Positions 8,118 through 16,305 of a stretch of 64,000 nt of DNA are shown here, piece by piece. Under the pieces are notes generated by a model. It saw only the letters and a list, made by a program, of their open reading frames with translations. It was not told the DNA's origin and searched no databases. Origin of the DNA: Crocosphaera watsonii WH 8501 (GTDB taxonomy: Bacteria; Cyanobacteriota; Cyanobacteriia; Cyanobacteriales; Microcystaceae); contig NZ_AADV02000001.1 in the NCBI RefSeq assembly GCF_000167195.1, positions 62,001 to 126,000 of the forward strand, given 5' to 3'. A program made the translations under genes and the position numbers. Positions within the stretch are counted from its first letter, which is position 1. Every line of letters starts with the position of its first letter.

Positions 8118-8955
8118 TCAAGGCAAAGGAAAACTATTAGCCCCTGCATATTGGAGTCCTAAAGCTTTATCAAGGTCATCTTTCAACGTTTCCAGATACT
8201 GAATGATGTTCTCGCAAAGCACATAACCACCCTCTACAATCTTGTCCGGTTCCCCCGTAAACTCGTCAAGAGTGTATTTGTTCGAGATAACAGGGTTTCT
8301 TGGTTATCTCATCCCAGGAAAAAGCCCGTAGTCCAGCAAGGGATAGTTGAGTAGAAAATGGTAGGCACGAACAAATTAGATTTTCAGATTCCCTAAAAGC
8401 TTCGTAATCAATGGGAATATTAGCAACAATCTTTAGAGTAGCGTTCGGTCTAGTTTCCTCAAAAAAGTCTACCGTAATGGGAAGCAACTTACTAGGTAAA
8501 GGACTAAGAAGACTTAACTCCGCTTGCCAGCAACACCAGCAAAAATAAGACTCTAAAGTATCTATGTAGGGAGGGTCGTCTGGCAATCCTGATCCGCCGT
8601 CCATCGTTTTATATCCCTGGGATGCTATGAAACTGCAAGCATTTCCAATATACGCTTCGGCTGTCCCATCATAAAACTGCATCAAGCCTAACAGAAAATC
8701 TCCACCCGAACTTAAAGCATCAACTGAATGATAAGGAAATGTTGCCTCGATCTTTAAGTTGGCCGTCAAAGCTCCGTCAACAATTGATCGAGACAAAGCT
8801 ATCCTCACAGCATTCTTATATGGATAGGAATCATCCCCCAAATTGTCAGCATAATTAACATTAGAAGCACGAAGGGTTAAAGCTCCCCAAATAATGGCGC
8901 GCTCCCAGGAATTTATTTCTAAATCATCTCTGTCTGTCTTACTGATTAGATCCAT
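8118..8955 (-). pseudogene. Unknown protein, probably split by one frameshift
   Basis: The main frame runs 8266..8955 (229 residues, start ATG 8955) and ends ...CYLEQIHS. A second frame is open from 8303 to TGA 8118 and reads KYTLDEFTGEPDKIVEGGY onward for about 53 residues, with no good start codon. Removing one A from the AAA in GAACAAATAC (near 8275) joins them as LEQYTLDEFTGEP. I therefore infer a single gene of about 279 codons with a one-base insertion. The protein is cysteine-containing (CWCCWQAEL) with no motif I recognise. It sits beside integrase-like and other accessory genes. Confidence 0.5.
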
Positions 8956-9051
8956 TCTGTTCTGTTAAGTGAATTTTAATGGATAAACAAACTAGCACAA
9001 TACCTATACTAAGGCACTCACTCACACCAAACACTCCCAAGGAAATAAAAG

Positions 9052-9103
9052 AATGTGTTTAAGCAAAACTTTTTCAAGTCTGGTAACGTTGCTTAAACAC
9101 ATT
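9052..9103. repeat. 15-bp perfect inverted repeat
   Basis: AATGTGTTTAAGCAA (9052-9066) and its exact complement TTGCTTAAACACATT (9089-9103) flank a 22-base loop. It sits about 95 bases upstream of the unknown gene at 8955 and 420 bases before the integrase frame. It could be a terminator, an operator or part of an excision/replication site. The rest of 8956-9457 is AT-rich and shows no coding potential to me. Confidence 0.65.
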
Positions 9104-9256
9104 TATTATATCACTTATTGAATCGTTTATCCTGTTAAAAGTGTAACATTATTACCCTAGAAAATATCTTGGTTTTTATCGATATAATTCAGCTTCTTTT
9201 ATTGTCTCTTAATCGTATTTCTTTCTGGTTGCCTTAACAGCCCAATTTTTTAAGCA

Positions 9257-9268
9257 TTTACTAGGGGT
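9257..9268 (-). promoter_or_regulatory. Shared 12-mer ACCCCTAGTAAA, copy 1
   Basis: The minus strand reads ACCCCTAGTAAA. The same 12-mer precedes the genes starting at 10097 and 54446, where the match extends to 18 bases. At this copy it stops at 12 bases (followed by TGCTT). Confidence 0.4.
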
Positions 9269-9526
9269 TTATCTTACTTGGTTTATATGGGTATAATGGG
9301 GGTAGTTCTTACATTTATACGGAAAAACGTAAAAAGTGTAAAATCGCTGTAACCTACTTTTTATGATAAAAATAGCCTTCTCGCTCAGTTTGGCATCTGC
9401 TAGACTCTTACGTTCTTAGTGACAATTATACAAGAACTTAAAAAGTATTTTACATAGAAATATTTACCAATAAAGTCCAATAAGCATGGTCAATTTTCTA
9501 TAATAAAGAGGGAGCAGATACAGGCA

Positions 9527-10051
9527 TTGTACGACAAAGCAAGTCCAGATTTAAGGTTATTTTTACAAATATTTTGTTACACTGGGGAACGTCCACAAGC
9601 AGTTTTATCTTTAGAACAGAACATTTGTTATCATGAAGATGGGACTGTGAAAGATAGGCTCTTGTTTAAAGGGATAACCCGTAAGCAAGCGGCAGGGAAA
9701 CCAGCAAAGGATAGGGTTGTTTTAGTCCGAGAAGAACTTAAGAAAGAACTCGATTGCTACGATAGACATAACTCAATTTATATGTTCGCTTCCCCTAGAA
9801 ACTTATCTAAGCCTTTGACCTATCACGGGTTAAGATATCGTTTTGAGAAACTGTTAGAAAAGTGTGGCTTTCAGCATCATAATTTTTCCTTGTATAGCTA
9901 CCGTAGAACTGTAGCCGATAAGTTATCCCGTCAGGCTCTAACCCCCAAGGAATTAATGGACGCTATGGGTTGGAAAAGTTACTCATCAGCTATTCCGTAT
10001 ATGGAAGTTAACAGGGAAGTGGTAGACAATGCGATGCGATCGCTTGATTAA
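9527..10051 (+). CDS. Tyrosine recombinase (phage integrase) catalytic domain
   Basis: The product is a tyrosine-recombinase catalytic domain without the N-terminal arm/SAM-like domain. Box I is CYTGERPQAVLSL (catalytic Arg), a lysine lies in LFKGITRKQA, box II is SLYSYRRTVADKL, and the nucleophile Tyr is in SYSSAIPYMEVNREVV. The start is uncertain: TTG at 9527 is used here, but the frame is open back to 9458 (IKREQIQALYDK), so it may be 5' truncated. Family members are usually 250-400 residues; this is 174. It likely belongs to a plasmid or genomic island and heads a small accessory cluster. Confidence 0.75.
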   Translation: MYDKASPDLRLFLQIFCYTGERPQAVLSLEQNICYHEDGTVKDRLLFKGITRKQAAGKPAKDRVVLVREELKKELDCYDRHNSIYMFASPRNLSKPLTYHGLRYRFEKLLEKCGFQHHNFSLYSYRRTVADKLSRQALTPKELMDAMGWKSYSSAIPYMEVNREVVDNAMRSLD

Positions 10052-10082
10052 CCCCTAGCACAACTTCCTAAAGTGTCAGTTT

Positions 10083-10100
10083 ACCCCTAGTAAAGTATGA
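10083..10100 (+). promoter_or_regulatory. Shared 18-bp leader element ACCCCTAGTAAAGTATGA
   Basis: These 18 bases run into the ATG at 10097. The minus-strand leader of the gene starting at 54446 carries ACCCCTAGTAAAATATGA, 17 of 18 identical. Two accessory genes 44 kb apart sharing the leader suggests common regulation or common plasmid ancestry. Confidence 0.45.
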
Positions 10101-10315
10101 TTCAAACTTACTCACGAAATCCTCACGAATGCCCCCACTGTTTTCACGAAGGAGTGATGATCTTTGCTGATACTAGGGAACATGAAGAGATAACATGGTA
10201 TTTCTATCGCTGTGTTTGTTGTGGTAGATGGGTGTCCATGAGGAAAGGGGAAGAACCTAGAAAGTTGTTTGACCTTCCGTTTCTTCCCCTTAATCTAAAC
10301 AATCCGCTAACTTAA
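10097..10315 (+). CDS. Small zinc-ribbon protein
   Basis: A 72-residue protein with two cysteine pairs, ECPHC at about 11-15 and CVCC at about 41-44, spaced as in a zinc ribbon, plus a histidine cluster (CFHEG, REHEE). Such small zinc ribbons are common on plasmids and phages and often bind DNA. It lies 45 bases after the integrase domain, in the same direction. Function not assigned. Confidence 0.55.
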   Translation: MIQTYSRNPHECPHCFHEGVMIFADTREHEEITWYFYRCVCCGRWVSMRKGEEPRKLFDLPFLPLNLNNPLT

Positions 10316-10339
10316 TCTATTTGGTGAATGATGTGGGAG

Positions 10340-10584
10340 TTAAGCACTAGCTTTTTTGCCAAGGACTTCCAGGATTTGAACAACCGGAACCTTATCCCGA
10401 TTCATTGAGCCGATCATATCCAGGGATGCCTTTGGCACATAGACGGTTTTCTTTTTCCGATCCCCATTGGGTAACGTCTCCTCATATTGGAACCACCACT
10501 GAGGATAGGATTTGTTTTTGCGCTTCACATCTTTGCTAAACAGGTAGCCTGTGCCTTCCCCCTTTTTCCGTCGCGAGTTTGTAC
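10340..10584 (-). pseudogene. Unknown basic protein, 5' end cut off by IS630 copy A
   Basis: The frame is open from the IS border at 10584 (TNSRRKKGEGTGYLFSKDVK) through MKRKNKSYPQWWFQYEETLP to the stop at 10340. The body is lysine/arginine rich with an aromatic patch (YPQWWFQYEE) and a KKTVYVPK stretch, suggesting a small nucleic-acid-binding protein, but I recognise no family. The promoter and N-terminus are missing because copy A inserted at the TA at 10585. Confidence 0.55.
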
Positions 10585-10648
10585 TAGTGCAGCTTGGCGA
10601 AAGTAATCCACCAGATTTTTACAGAAACTTTCGTGACTAGCCACGACA

Positions 10649-11230
10649 ATGTGTTTCAATGAAACTAACGGAAGAATCTCGAAGTTGATGTCCATGATAA
10701 AAGCATTGCCAATTAACCTCTCCAACCTACAGAAAACAGTACTCCAACAAATAGTGAGAGGGACAACAAACCCCTATCGCCTTGTTAGACGAGCCAAGCT
10801 AATCTTAGCCGCAGCATCAGGAGAGAGCAATAGTTCGATTAGTCGAAGATTAGAATTAGACCGAGTACAAGTGCGTCAGTGGCGATCGCGATGGTTTGAG
10901 GAGAGAGAAAAACTGAGTGCCGCCGAAGAACAACAGGTAACGGAGAAAGCATTAATGGTCTTGATCAAAGGAATTTTAAGCGATCGCCCAAGACCTGGAA
11001 CAACAAAATCCTTTACGGTCGAACAAGTAGTCCAGATTGTAGAGATCGCTTGTGAAGAATGTGAAAAATCAGACAGACCAGTGAGCCATTGGACACCTTC
11101 AGAGTTGGCGGATGAAGCCATAAAAAGAGGAATTGTCGAAAAGATTTCCCCCCGTAGTGTGGGGCGTTTTTTAAAAAGAAGCGACATTACAACCACATCT
11201 CGTTCGTTACTGGTTAAATGCCAAAATTGA
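10649..11230 (+). CDS. IS630-type transposase orfA (copy A)
   Basis: This encodes the N-terminal helix-turn-helix half of the transposase (RAKLILAAASGESNSSISRR, then a second HTH-like ELADEAIKRGIVEKISPRSV). The inner ATG at 10694 (MIKALP) is an alternative start. The frame leaves the transposase after the run T6A5 at 11167-11177; the true continuation (ATLQPHLVRYWLNAK) is in the +1 frame, so a full-length product needs frameshifting. Confidence 0.85.
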   Translation: MCFNETNGRISKLMSMIKALPINLSNLQKTVLQQIVRGTTNPYRLVRRAKLILAAASGESNSSISRRLELDRVQVRQWRSRWFEEREKLSAAEEQQVTEKALMVLIKGILSDRPRPGTTKSFTVEQVVQIVEIACEECEKSDRPVSHWTPSELADEAIKRGIVEKISPRSVGRFLKRSDITTTSRSLLVKCQN

Positions 11231-11294
11231 TGATCCCTTAAAATTTAAAAAGCAAGTCAAATATATCTGTGAACTTCATCAAGAAGCTAAAACT

Positions 11295-11747
11295 TTGTTA
11301 GAACAAGGAATTCATTTAATTAGTACAGATGAAATGACAGGGATTCAAGCTCTTGAGAGATTATTTCCGAACAAAAGAGTCAAGCCTAAACAAGTAGAAA
11401 AAATCGAATTTGAATATGAAAGACACGGAACTTTAAGCTTGATTGCGAACTGGGATGTGGCAAGAGGAAAAGTTGTTAGTCCCTCTATTGGACCGACAAG
11501 AACAGAACAAGATTTTTTATCAGATGAATCTCATCGAATTCGCTTTGTTTATATTCCCAAACATACATCGTGGCTTAATCAAATTGAGTGTTGGTTTTCG
11601 ATCTTAGTCAGGCGTTTACTCAAAAGAATTACTGTCCGTTCAACTGAAGAACTATCCCAAAAAATTCTCAATTTTATTGATTACTTTAATCAACATTTTG
11701 CTAAGCCGTTCGTTTGGAAATTTAAGGGCTTTAAAGATCATAAGTGA
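11295..11747 (+). pseudogene. IS630-type transposase orfB (copy A), catalytic part deleted
   Basis: This is the DDE half, here 150 residues instead of 213. The frame jumps from GPTRTEQD straight to FLSDESHRIRFVYIPKH, losing 63 codons that include the central FIVDQLNTHKS segment with a catalytic aspartate. The deletion is flanked in the full copies by direct repeats AGATTTTT, which points to slippage or short-repeat recombination. This copy cannot make an active transposase. Confidence 0.85.
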
Positions 11748-11764
11748 CTGGTGGATTATTTTTG

Positions 11765-12325
11765 CTAAGCTGCACTAGGATTAATTAATGAGACAACAAT
11801 GGAAAATAGAGATACTAAGGGGTCAATCAGACTTTCTATGCCTATTTTTCTACTCTCCTTTTTTTCTAAGGTAGAATCTATCAAACGGTTGTTTCTAGAA
11901 GCATACCACCAACTCAGAAAAGAAAACAGGCCGACTAAAAATAAGTTAACACTGTAAAAAATTTGTACATAAGGATTCAAACTATAAATATTAATAAAAT
12001 CGTTAGTATAGGGAATAATCACCACAAACATTAATGACAATAAATTAAGCCATAAATGAACGGTATCTGTTTTTTTATAATGAGTAAATTGTTGTAAGTT
12101 ACTAAACCAATAAAAAGCAATTAAAATAAAAGTACCTAGATAAATATAAAGTGCCGGCAGTTGAGCAATTAAAAATTCTTTAATTTGTCTGCTTGACATC
12201 TCTGCTGAAACATCTGGTAAGTCAAACTGCAATACCATTAAAGTCATTGCTAACATAAAAATACCGTCAGAGAGTCTTTTTAACCGTTGTAAAGATTGTA
12301 TTTCTTCGCCATTTTGTTGATTCAT
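11765..12325 (-). CDS. TMEM175-like (DUF1211) integral membrane protein
   Basis: A 186-residue protein that starts with RLKRLSDGIFMLAMTLMVL, close to the RxxxFSDGIFAIAxTLL signature of TMEM175-type potassium channels (here Leu replaces Phe of FSD). Several membrane helices follow (about 30-50, 70-90, 98-118, 125-145 and 165-182). The last residues SAA and the stop are supplied by IS630 copy A, so the native C-terminus is lost, although most of the family length remains. Ion conduction is known for the family, not shown here. It lies 15 bases downstream of the PsiE-like gene, suggesting an operon. Confidence 0.75.
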   Translation of the reverse strand: MNQQNGEEIQSLQRLKRLSDGIFMLAMTLMVLQFDLPDVSAEMSSRQIKEFLIAQLPALYIYLGTFILIAFYWFSNLQQFTHYKKTDTVHLWLNLLSLMFVVIIPYTNDFINIYSLNPYVQIFYSVNLFLVGLFSFLSWWYASRNNRLIDSTLEKKESRKIGIESLIDPLVSLFSIVVSLINPSAA

Positions 12326-12340
12326 ATTACCCTCCCTGTA

Positions 12341-12847
12341 TTAATTATCTCTCTGATTAATAAAACGGATGAGAGCATAACTAGCTGCTAAAGCAAAACA
12401 AGCAAAAGCGAGGGCAATTAAATCATTTTTAGCGTATTTTGAAGGATCAAAAATAATGATTTTTCTAGCAACTGCAATGAGGGCAGTTACCACAACTAAC
12501 TCTACTTGAACAATATGTTTCCTGAGATAGGCAGTAATATTTTCTAATAATTCTAAGGCAATTAGTATATTGAGGAATAAACCAAATATTTCAATTAAAG
12601 TTTTATTAAAAAAGCCAACTGGTTCAGTGGTAAATAAATCTTTTGCTAATATCAATGTCAACTCAAATAAAGAAACCCCAACAACAATAATCAGAGCGAC
12701 AGACAAAATTTTAGAAACGGCATTCTCAACAAAGTGAATACCAACCATAAAATTATCATCTCTTAATAATTTACCTGTCTTAGTTATCAAACTTTTAAAC
12801 CTGTTTTTAGACGGGTTTCTTTTTCCCATTGTGACTGCTTTGACCAT
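12341..12847 (-). CDS. PsiE-like membrane protein
   Basis: The protein has four membrane segments and the pattern of the phosphate-starvation-inducible PsiE family (PF06146): SVALIIVVGVSLFELTL, NILIALELLENITAYL, VELVVVTALIAVARKIIIF and a final ALAFACFALAASYALIRF. I used ATG 12847 (MVKAVT); ATG 12829 (MGKRNPSK) and a further upstream start at 12874 are alternatives, and none has a clear Shine-Dalgarno. Role unknown; in enterobacteria the homologue responds to phosphate starvation. Cotranscription with the TMEM175-like gene is likely. Confidence 0.75.
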   Translation of the reverse strand: MVKAVTMGKRNPSKNRFKSLITKTGKLLRDDNFMVGIHFVENAVSKILSVALIIVVGVSLFELTLILAKDLFTTEPVGFFNKTLIEIFGLFLNILIALELLENITAYLRKHIVQVELVVVTALIAVARKIIIFDPSKYAKNDLIALAFACFALAASYALIRFINQRDN

Positions 12848-12922
12848 GATTAACTTACCATTGTACCATAGCAAGGGGCGAAAAGGGACAATTATAAACT
12901 AAAAGTTGTCCCTTTTTTTACA

Positions 12923-14290
12923 TTAATTAGCTATATCAGCATTTTGCAATTTTTCTGAGGTTTCTGAAGGATCTTTAAAGGCAAACCTCAATAAAGGAGG
13001 TGCGAGGAAAGTTGTCAGAATCACCATCACAATAATAGCTGCTTCTAGGGATTGACTTAATACGCCACTTGCTGAACCAATACCAGCGAAAACTAAGCCA
13101 ACTTCACCCCGAGGAATCATACCGAAACCAATTGCTAAACGATTAATTTTTTCTTGCCCTGTAAAAGACCATCCTGTAATTAACTTACCGATGATAGCAA
13201 CAACAATCAAAAATGTAGCAATGATCAAACCTTCTCTATTTTCAGCAACAAAAGGATTAAGTACACCTAAATTTACTTTAGCCCCAACACTAACGAAGAA
13301 AACGGGAACTAAAATATCAGCAATAGGAATAACTTGTTGATCCAATTCTTTGCGCTTATCGGTTTCATCCAAAACTAAACCAGCAGCAAAGGCTCCTAAG
13401 ATAGCTTCTAGTTGAATAACGTTAGCTAAAAACGCCATAAAGAAAGCAAAAATCAAAGCAGGAATCACTAACTTACCACGGGTTTGTAAAACTTCAGAAA
13501 CTGCGACAAAAGACTTATTAAAGAACTTGCCTAAGAAAATAGAACCCAATAAAAAGACTGTGGCACTAACGATTAAATAGATAACATTAACCACATCAAC
13601 AGTCCCAGTTTTAGCCAAACTAGCCACCACTGCTAAGACGATAATTCCTAATACATCATCAATAACCGCAGCACCAACAATGATTTGTCCTTCCTTCGAC
13701 TTTAAATAACCTAATTCTGACAAAACTTTGGAGGTAATACCGATACTGGTAGCGGTTAAAGCTGCACCGGCAAAAATAGCAGGAATTGTCGGAACATTAA
13801 ACAGTAACATCAAGCCAACCGTACCGGCCGTGAAGGGAGCAATCACACCCACAACTGCCACAATAGCAGCTTGATAACCCACTTCCTGTAACTCTCTGAT
13901 ATCCGATTCTAAACCAATTTCAAAGAGGAGGATAATCACCCCAAGCTCTGCTAAAACGGAAATAACTTCGCTTTGGCTATTAAACACTTCAGGAACAGCT
14001 TCCGGGGTTAAACCTCCTACTAATTGTAAGGTACTCATCAATACCGAGTCCGCCGCAGTGGCACCACTTTCGGGGAAGACTAATAGATGTAGGGCAGATG
14101 CACCAACAACTACACCACCGACTAATTCTCCTAAAACGGGAGGCAAATTAAGGGATCTAGAGATTTCTCCCCCTAATTTACTGGCTAAATAAATAACAAT
14201 TAAACTGAGTAAAACACCGGCTAAAATCGTCGGGCCAAGATTGGCTGTCGTTTCTGTCGCTAATAGTGGAATAGGTGGACTTGTGAACAT
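12923..14290 (-). CDS. Na+/H+ antiporter, CPA2 family (NhaS3-like)
   Basis: A 455-residue protein of the CPA2 cation:proton antiporter family with about 12 hydrophobic segments. Conserved features include NLPPVLGELVGGVVVG near residue 47, the acidic VIILLFEIGLESD, the VIDDVLGIIVLA segment (the DD pair is the expected ion-binding site) and GMIPRGEVGLVFAG. It resembles cyanobacterial NhaS3 antiporters. It lies directly downstream of bicA on the same strand; because BicA imports bicarbonate with sodium, an antiporter that expels sodium is a fitting partner (inference). Confidence 0.88.
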   Translation of the reverse strand: MFTSPPIPLLATETTANLGPTILAGVLLSLIVIYLASKLGGEISRSLNLPPVLGELVGGVVVGASALHLLVFPESGATAADSVLMSTLQLVGGLTPEAVPEVFNSQSEVISVLAELGVIILLFEIGLESDIRELQEVGYQAAIVAVVGVIAPFTAGTVGLMLLFNVPTIPAIFAGAALTATSIGITSKVLSELGYLKSKEGQIIVGAAVIDDVLGIIVLAVVASLAKTGTVDVVNVIYLIVSATVFLLGSIFLGKFFNKSFVAVSEVLQTRGKLVIPALIFAFFMAFLANVIQLEAILGAFAAGLVLDETDKRKELDQQVIPIADILVPVFFVSVGAKVNLGVLNPFVAENREGLIIATFLIVVAIIGKLITGWSFTGQEKINRLAIGFGMIPRGEVGLVFAGIGSASGVLSQSLEAAIIVMVILTTFLAPPLLRFAFKDPSETSEKLQNADIAN

Positions 14291-14396
14291 AATTTTTGAC
14301 TAAGTGGACAATTTTTTTCTGAAAGAGTGAGACTTCGGGGAGAGGGGGGAGACGTTTCAATATATTAGCCTCCTGCCTTCTGCCTCGGAGCCTTTT

Positions 14397-16156
14397 CTAG
14401 TTAGAAAGGCGATCACCGGAAGTAACGCCGTTAGATGGGTTGTTATCGTCTTCAGGGAAATGAGAACCGTTGATCCCCATTCCTTTTTGAATTTGTTCCA
14501 TGGTGTTTCCATTGATACTGGCGACAGCTAACTGTAACGCTGCAACACGGGTTTGAACACGGTTTTTGTGAGGAACTCGATCCAAAATATCGAATTTTTG
14601 TAGTCTCTCTTTGAGTTTTCCTTCCCCACCGACAATATAAACTTCTAACCCTTTAGCATAAGCGTCATCGATGGTTTTCTCAAGAGCTAGGGTAGCAGTG
14701 ACACCCAATAAAGGTACATGAGTTAAGTCGATCACCAACATTTCGTAGTTATCTAATATATTCTGACGTTGGGTGATGGCCTTAGATGCACCGAAACTCA
14801 TGGGGCCCCCTAAGTCGAGTAATAAGATACGTCCATTGGCTTCTTTCATCAAGTGTCTGGCTTCTTGGTTAGCAAGACGATCATCTTCGTGGGTATCAAT
14901 AGCTTTGACGCGATCGGCTTGAATATTGGCTAATTTTTGGATGGTTAAAATGTTAGCAACGAATACCCCTAAACCAACGGCAGTAATTAAATCATAGAAG
15001 ACAGTGAGCAACATCACCCCATACATAATGGCCGCTGCTTTCCAAGACAGTTTATGAGCGCGTTGGAGAAACTTCCAGTCAATGATATCGATACCCACCT
15101 TAAAGGCAATACCTGCTAACACGGCTAAGGGAATATTTTGGGTTAAAGGGGCAGCCCAAAGCACCACAACCAATAAGATAAAAGCACGAGATAAACCAGA
15201 TACGGCAGTGCGTCCCCCAGCTTGAATATTAACTACGGTTCCCATGGTGGCACCAGCACCGGGTAAACCACCGCATAAACCAGAGACTAAGTTACCAATA
15301 CCTTGACCAATTAATTCTTTATCAGAGTTGTGTTGAGTTTGGGTTAAACTGTCAGCGATAACTGCGGTTAATAATGCGTCGATACAACCTAACATCCCTA
15401 ACACTAAACCATCTACAATCATGATTTGCACTTGATCTACGGTAAAGGTAGGCATGACTAAAGAAGGAAGTCCCGCGCTAAACTCAGGGATGGTTTTAAT
15501 CTCAGCGTTGCCAAAGAAGAAGACTGAAATTAAGGTACAACCAATCAACGCTACTAACTGAGGAGGAACAACTTTCTTCAGTTTCGAGGGCATTAAAAAT
15601 AACACTGCTACCGCTAACAAACCTAAAATAACCTCACCTATGTTGGGACTAAGATTACTTAATACGGTAGGAGCATTTTGTAGGGCTGCTATTACCCCAC
15701 CTTTGGGGTTAGCTGTTCCTAATAATGGACCAAATTGTAAAGTAATTAGAATTAGCCCAATACCTGACATAAAGCCAGAAATTACTGTATAGGGCATTAA
15801 GGTAATATATTTACCAAGTTTCAGCGCACCGAGAATAATCTGAAAGACCCCTGCTATCATGACCACGGTAAAAGCCATCGCTAGACCGTTTTCGGGGTTA
15901 TCTGCGGTCAATTTTGTGATCACTGCTGTCATTACCACCGTCATTGGACCGGTGGGTTCAGATATGAGGGTGGGGGTTCCGCCAAATAAAGCAGCGAAAA
16001 AACCGATTAATACTGCACCCCATAAACCAGCCGCAGGACCTGCACCAGAGGCTACACCGAAGGCCAGGGCCATAGGAAGGGCGATCACGGCTGCGGTTAC
16101 CCGCCGAATATATCCCCCTTGACATTTCTAAAATGAATTTGATTTGTTATTTGCAT
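14397..16156 (-). CDS. bicA: SulP-family sodium-dependent bicarbonate transporter BicA, 5' frameshift
   Basis: The 563 residues from 16088 downward match BicA: SulP core (ALPMALAFGVASGAGPAAGL, ISEPTGPMTVVMTAVI, GLCGGLPGAGATMGTVVN) and a cytoplasmic STAS domain at about 420-530 (RILLLDLGGPMSFGASKAI). The usual BicA N-terminus is present upstream from ATG 16156 (MQITNQIHFRNVKGDIFGG) but hits TAA at 16097-16099: the DNA reads GGGTAACC where GGGTTAACC would give FGG-LTAAVIALPM. One base is therefore missing around 16098. Translation could only restart at GTG 16088. A full-length protein would be about 585 residues. If real, this would disable the main low-affinity bicarbonate uptake route. Confidence 0.9.
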
Positions 16157-16305
16157 GACGTTTTGTTAAGTTTTGCTTAGTATTTTCTCATTTTTTGATT
16201 TTATGCGAGTAATGCCTTTGACTGAGACATCTCCGTAAATTTACAGACCAAGGTTACTTGATTGACGAGAGGGTAAAGGCTCAAGACTCTGATAAATCCT
16301 GTACT

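Larger units (their letters stand above)
10587..11775 (+). mobile_element. IS630-type element, copy A (internally deleted)
   Basis: The element has ends GTGCAGCTTGGCGAAAGTAA.. and ..TTTTTGCTAAGCTGCAC, inverted repeats of 28 bp with three mismatches, flanked by TA on both sides (10585-10586 and 11776-11777), as expected for the IS630/Tc1 superfamily. It is 1189 bp against 1378 bp for copies C and E, because 189 bp are missing inside the second ORF. Confidence 0.92.

Noticed and set aside
10876-11196. 106-codon antisense frame inside each IS630 orfA, identical in all copies
   Set aside because: It is fully overlapped by the better supported orfA; conservation between copies is expected from recent transposition.
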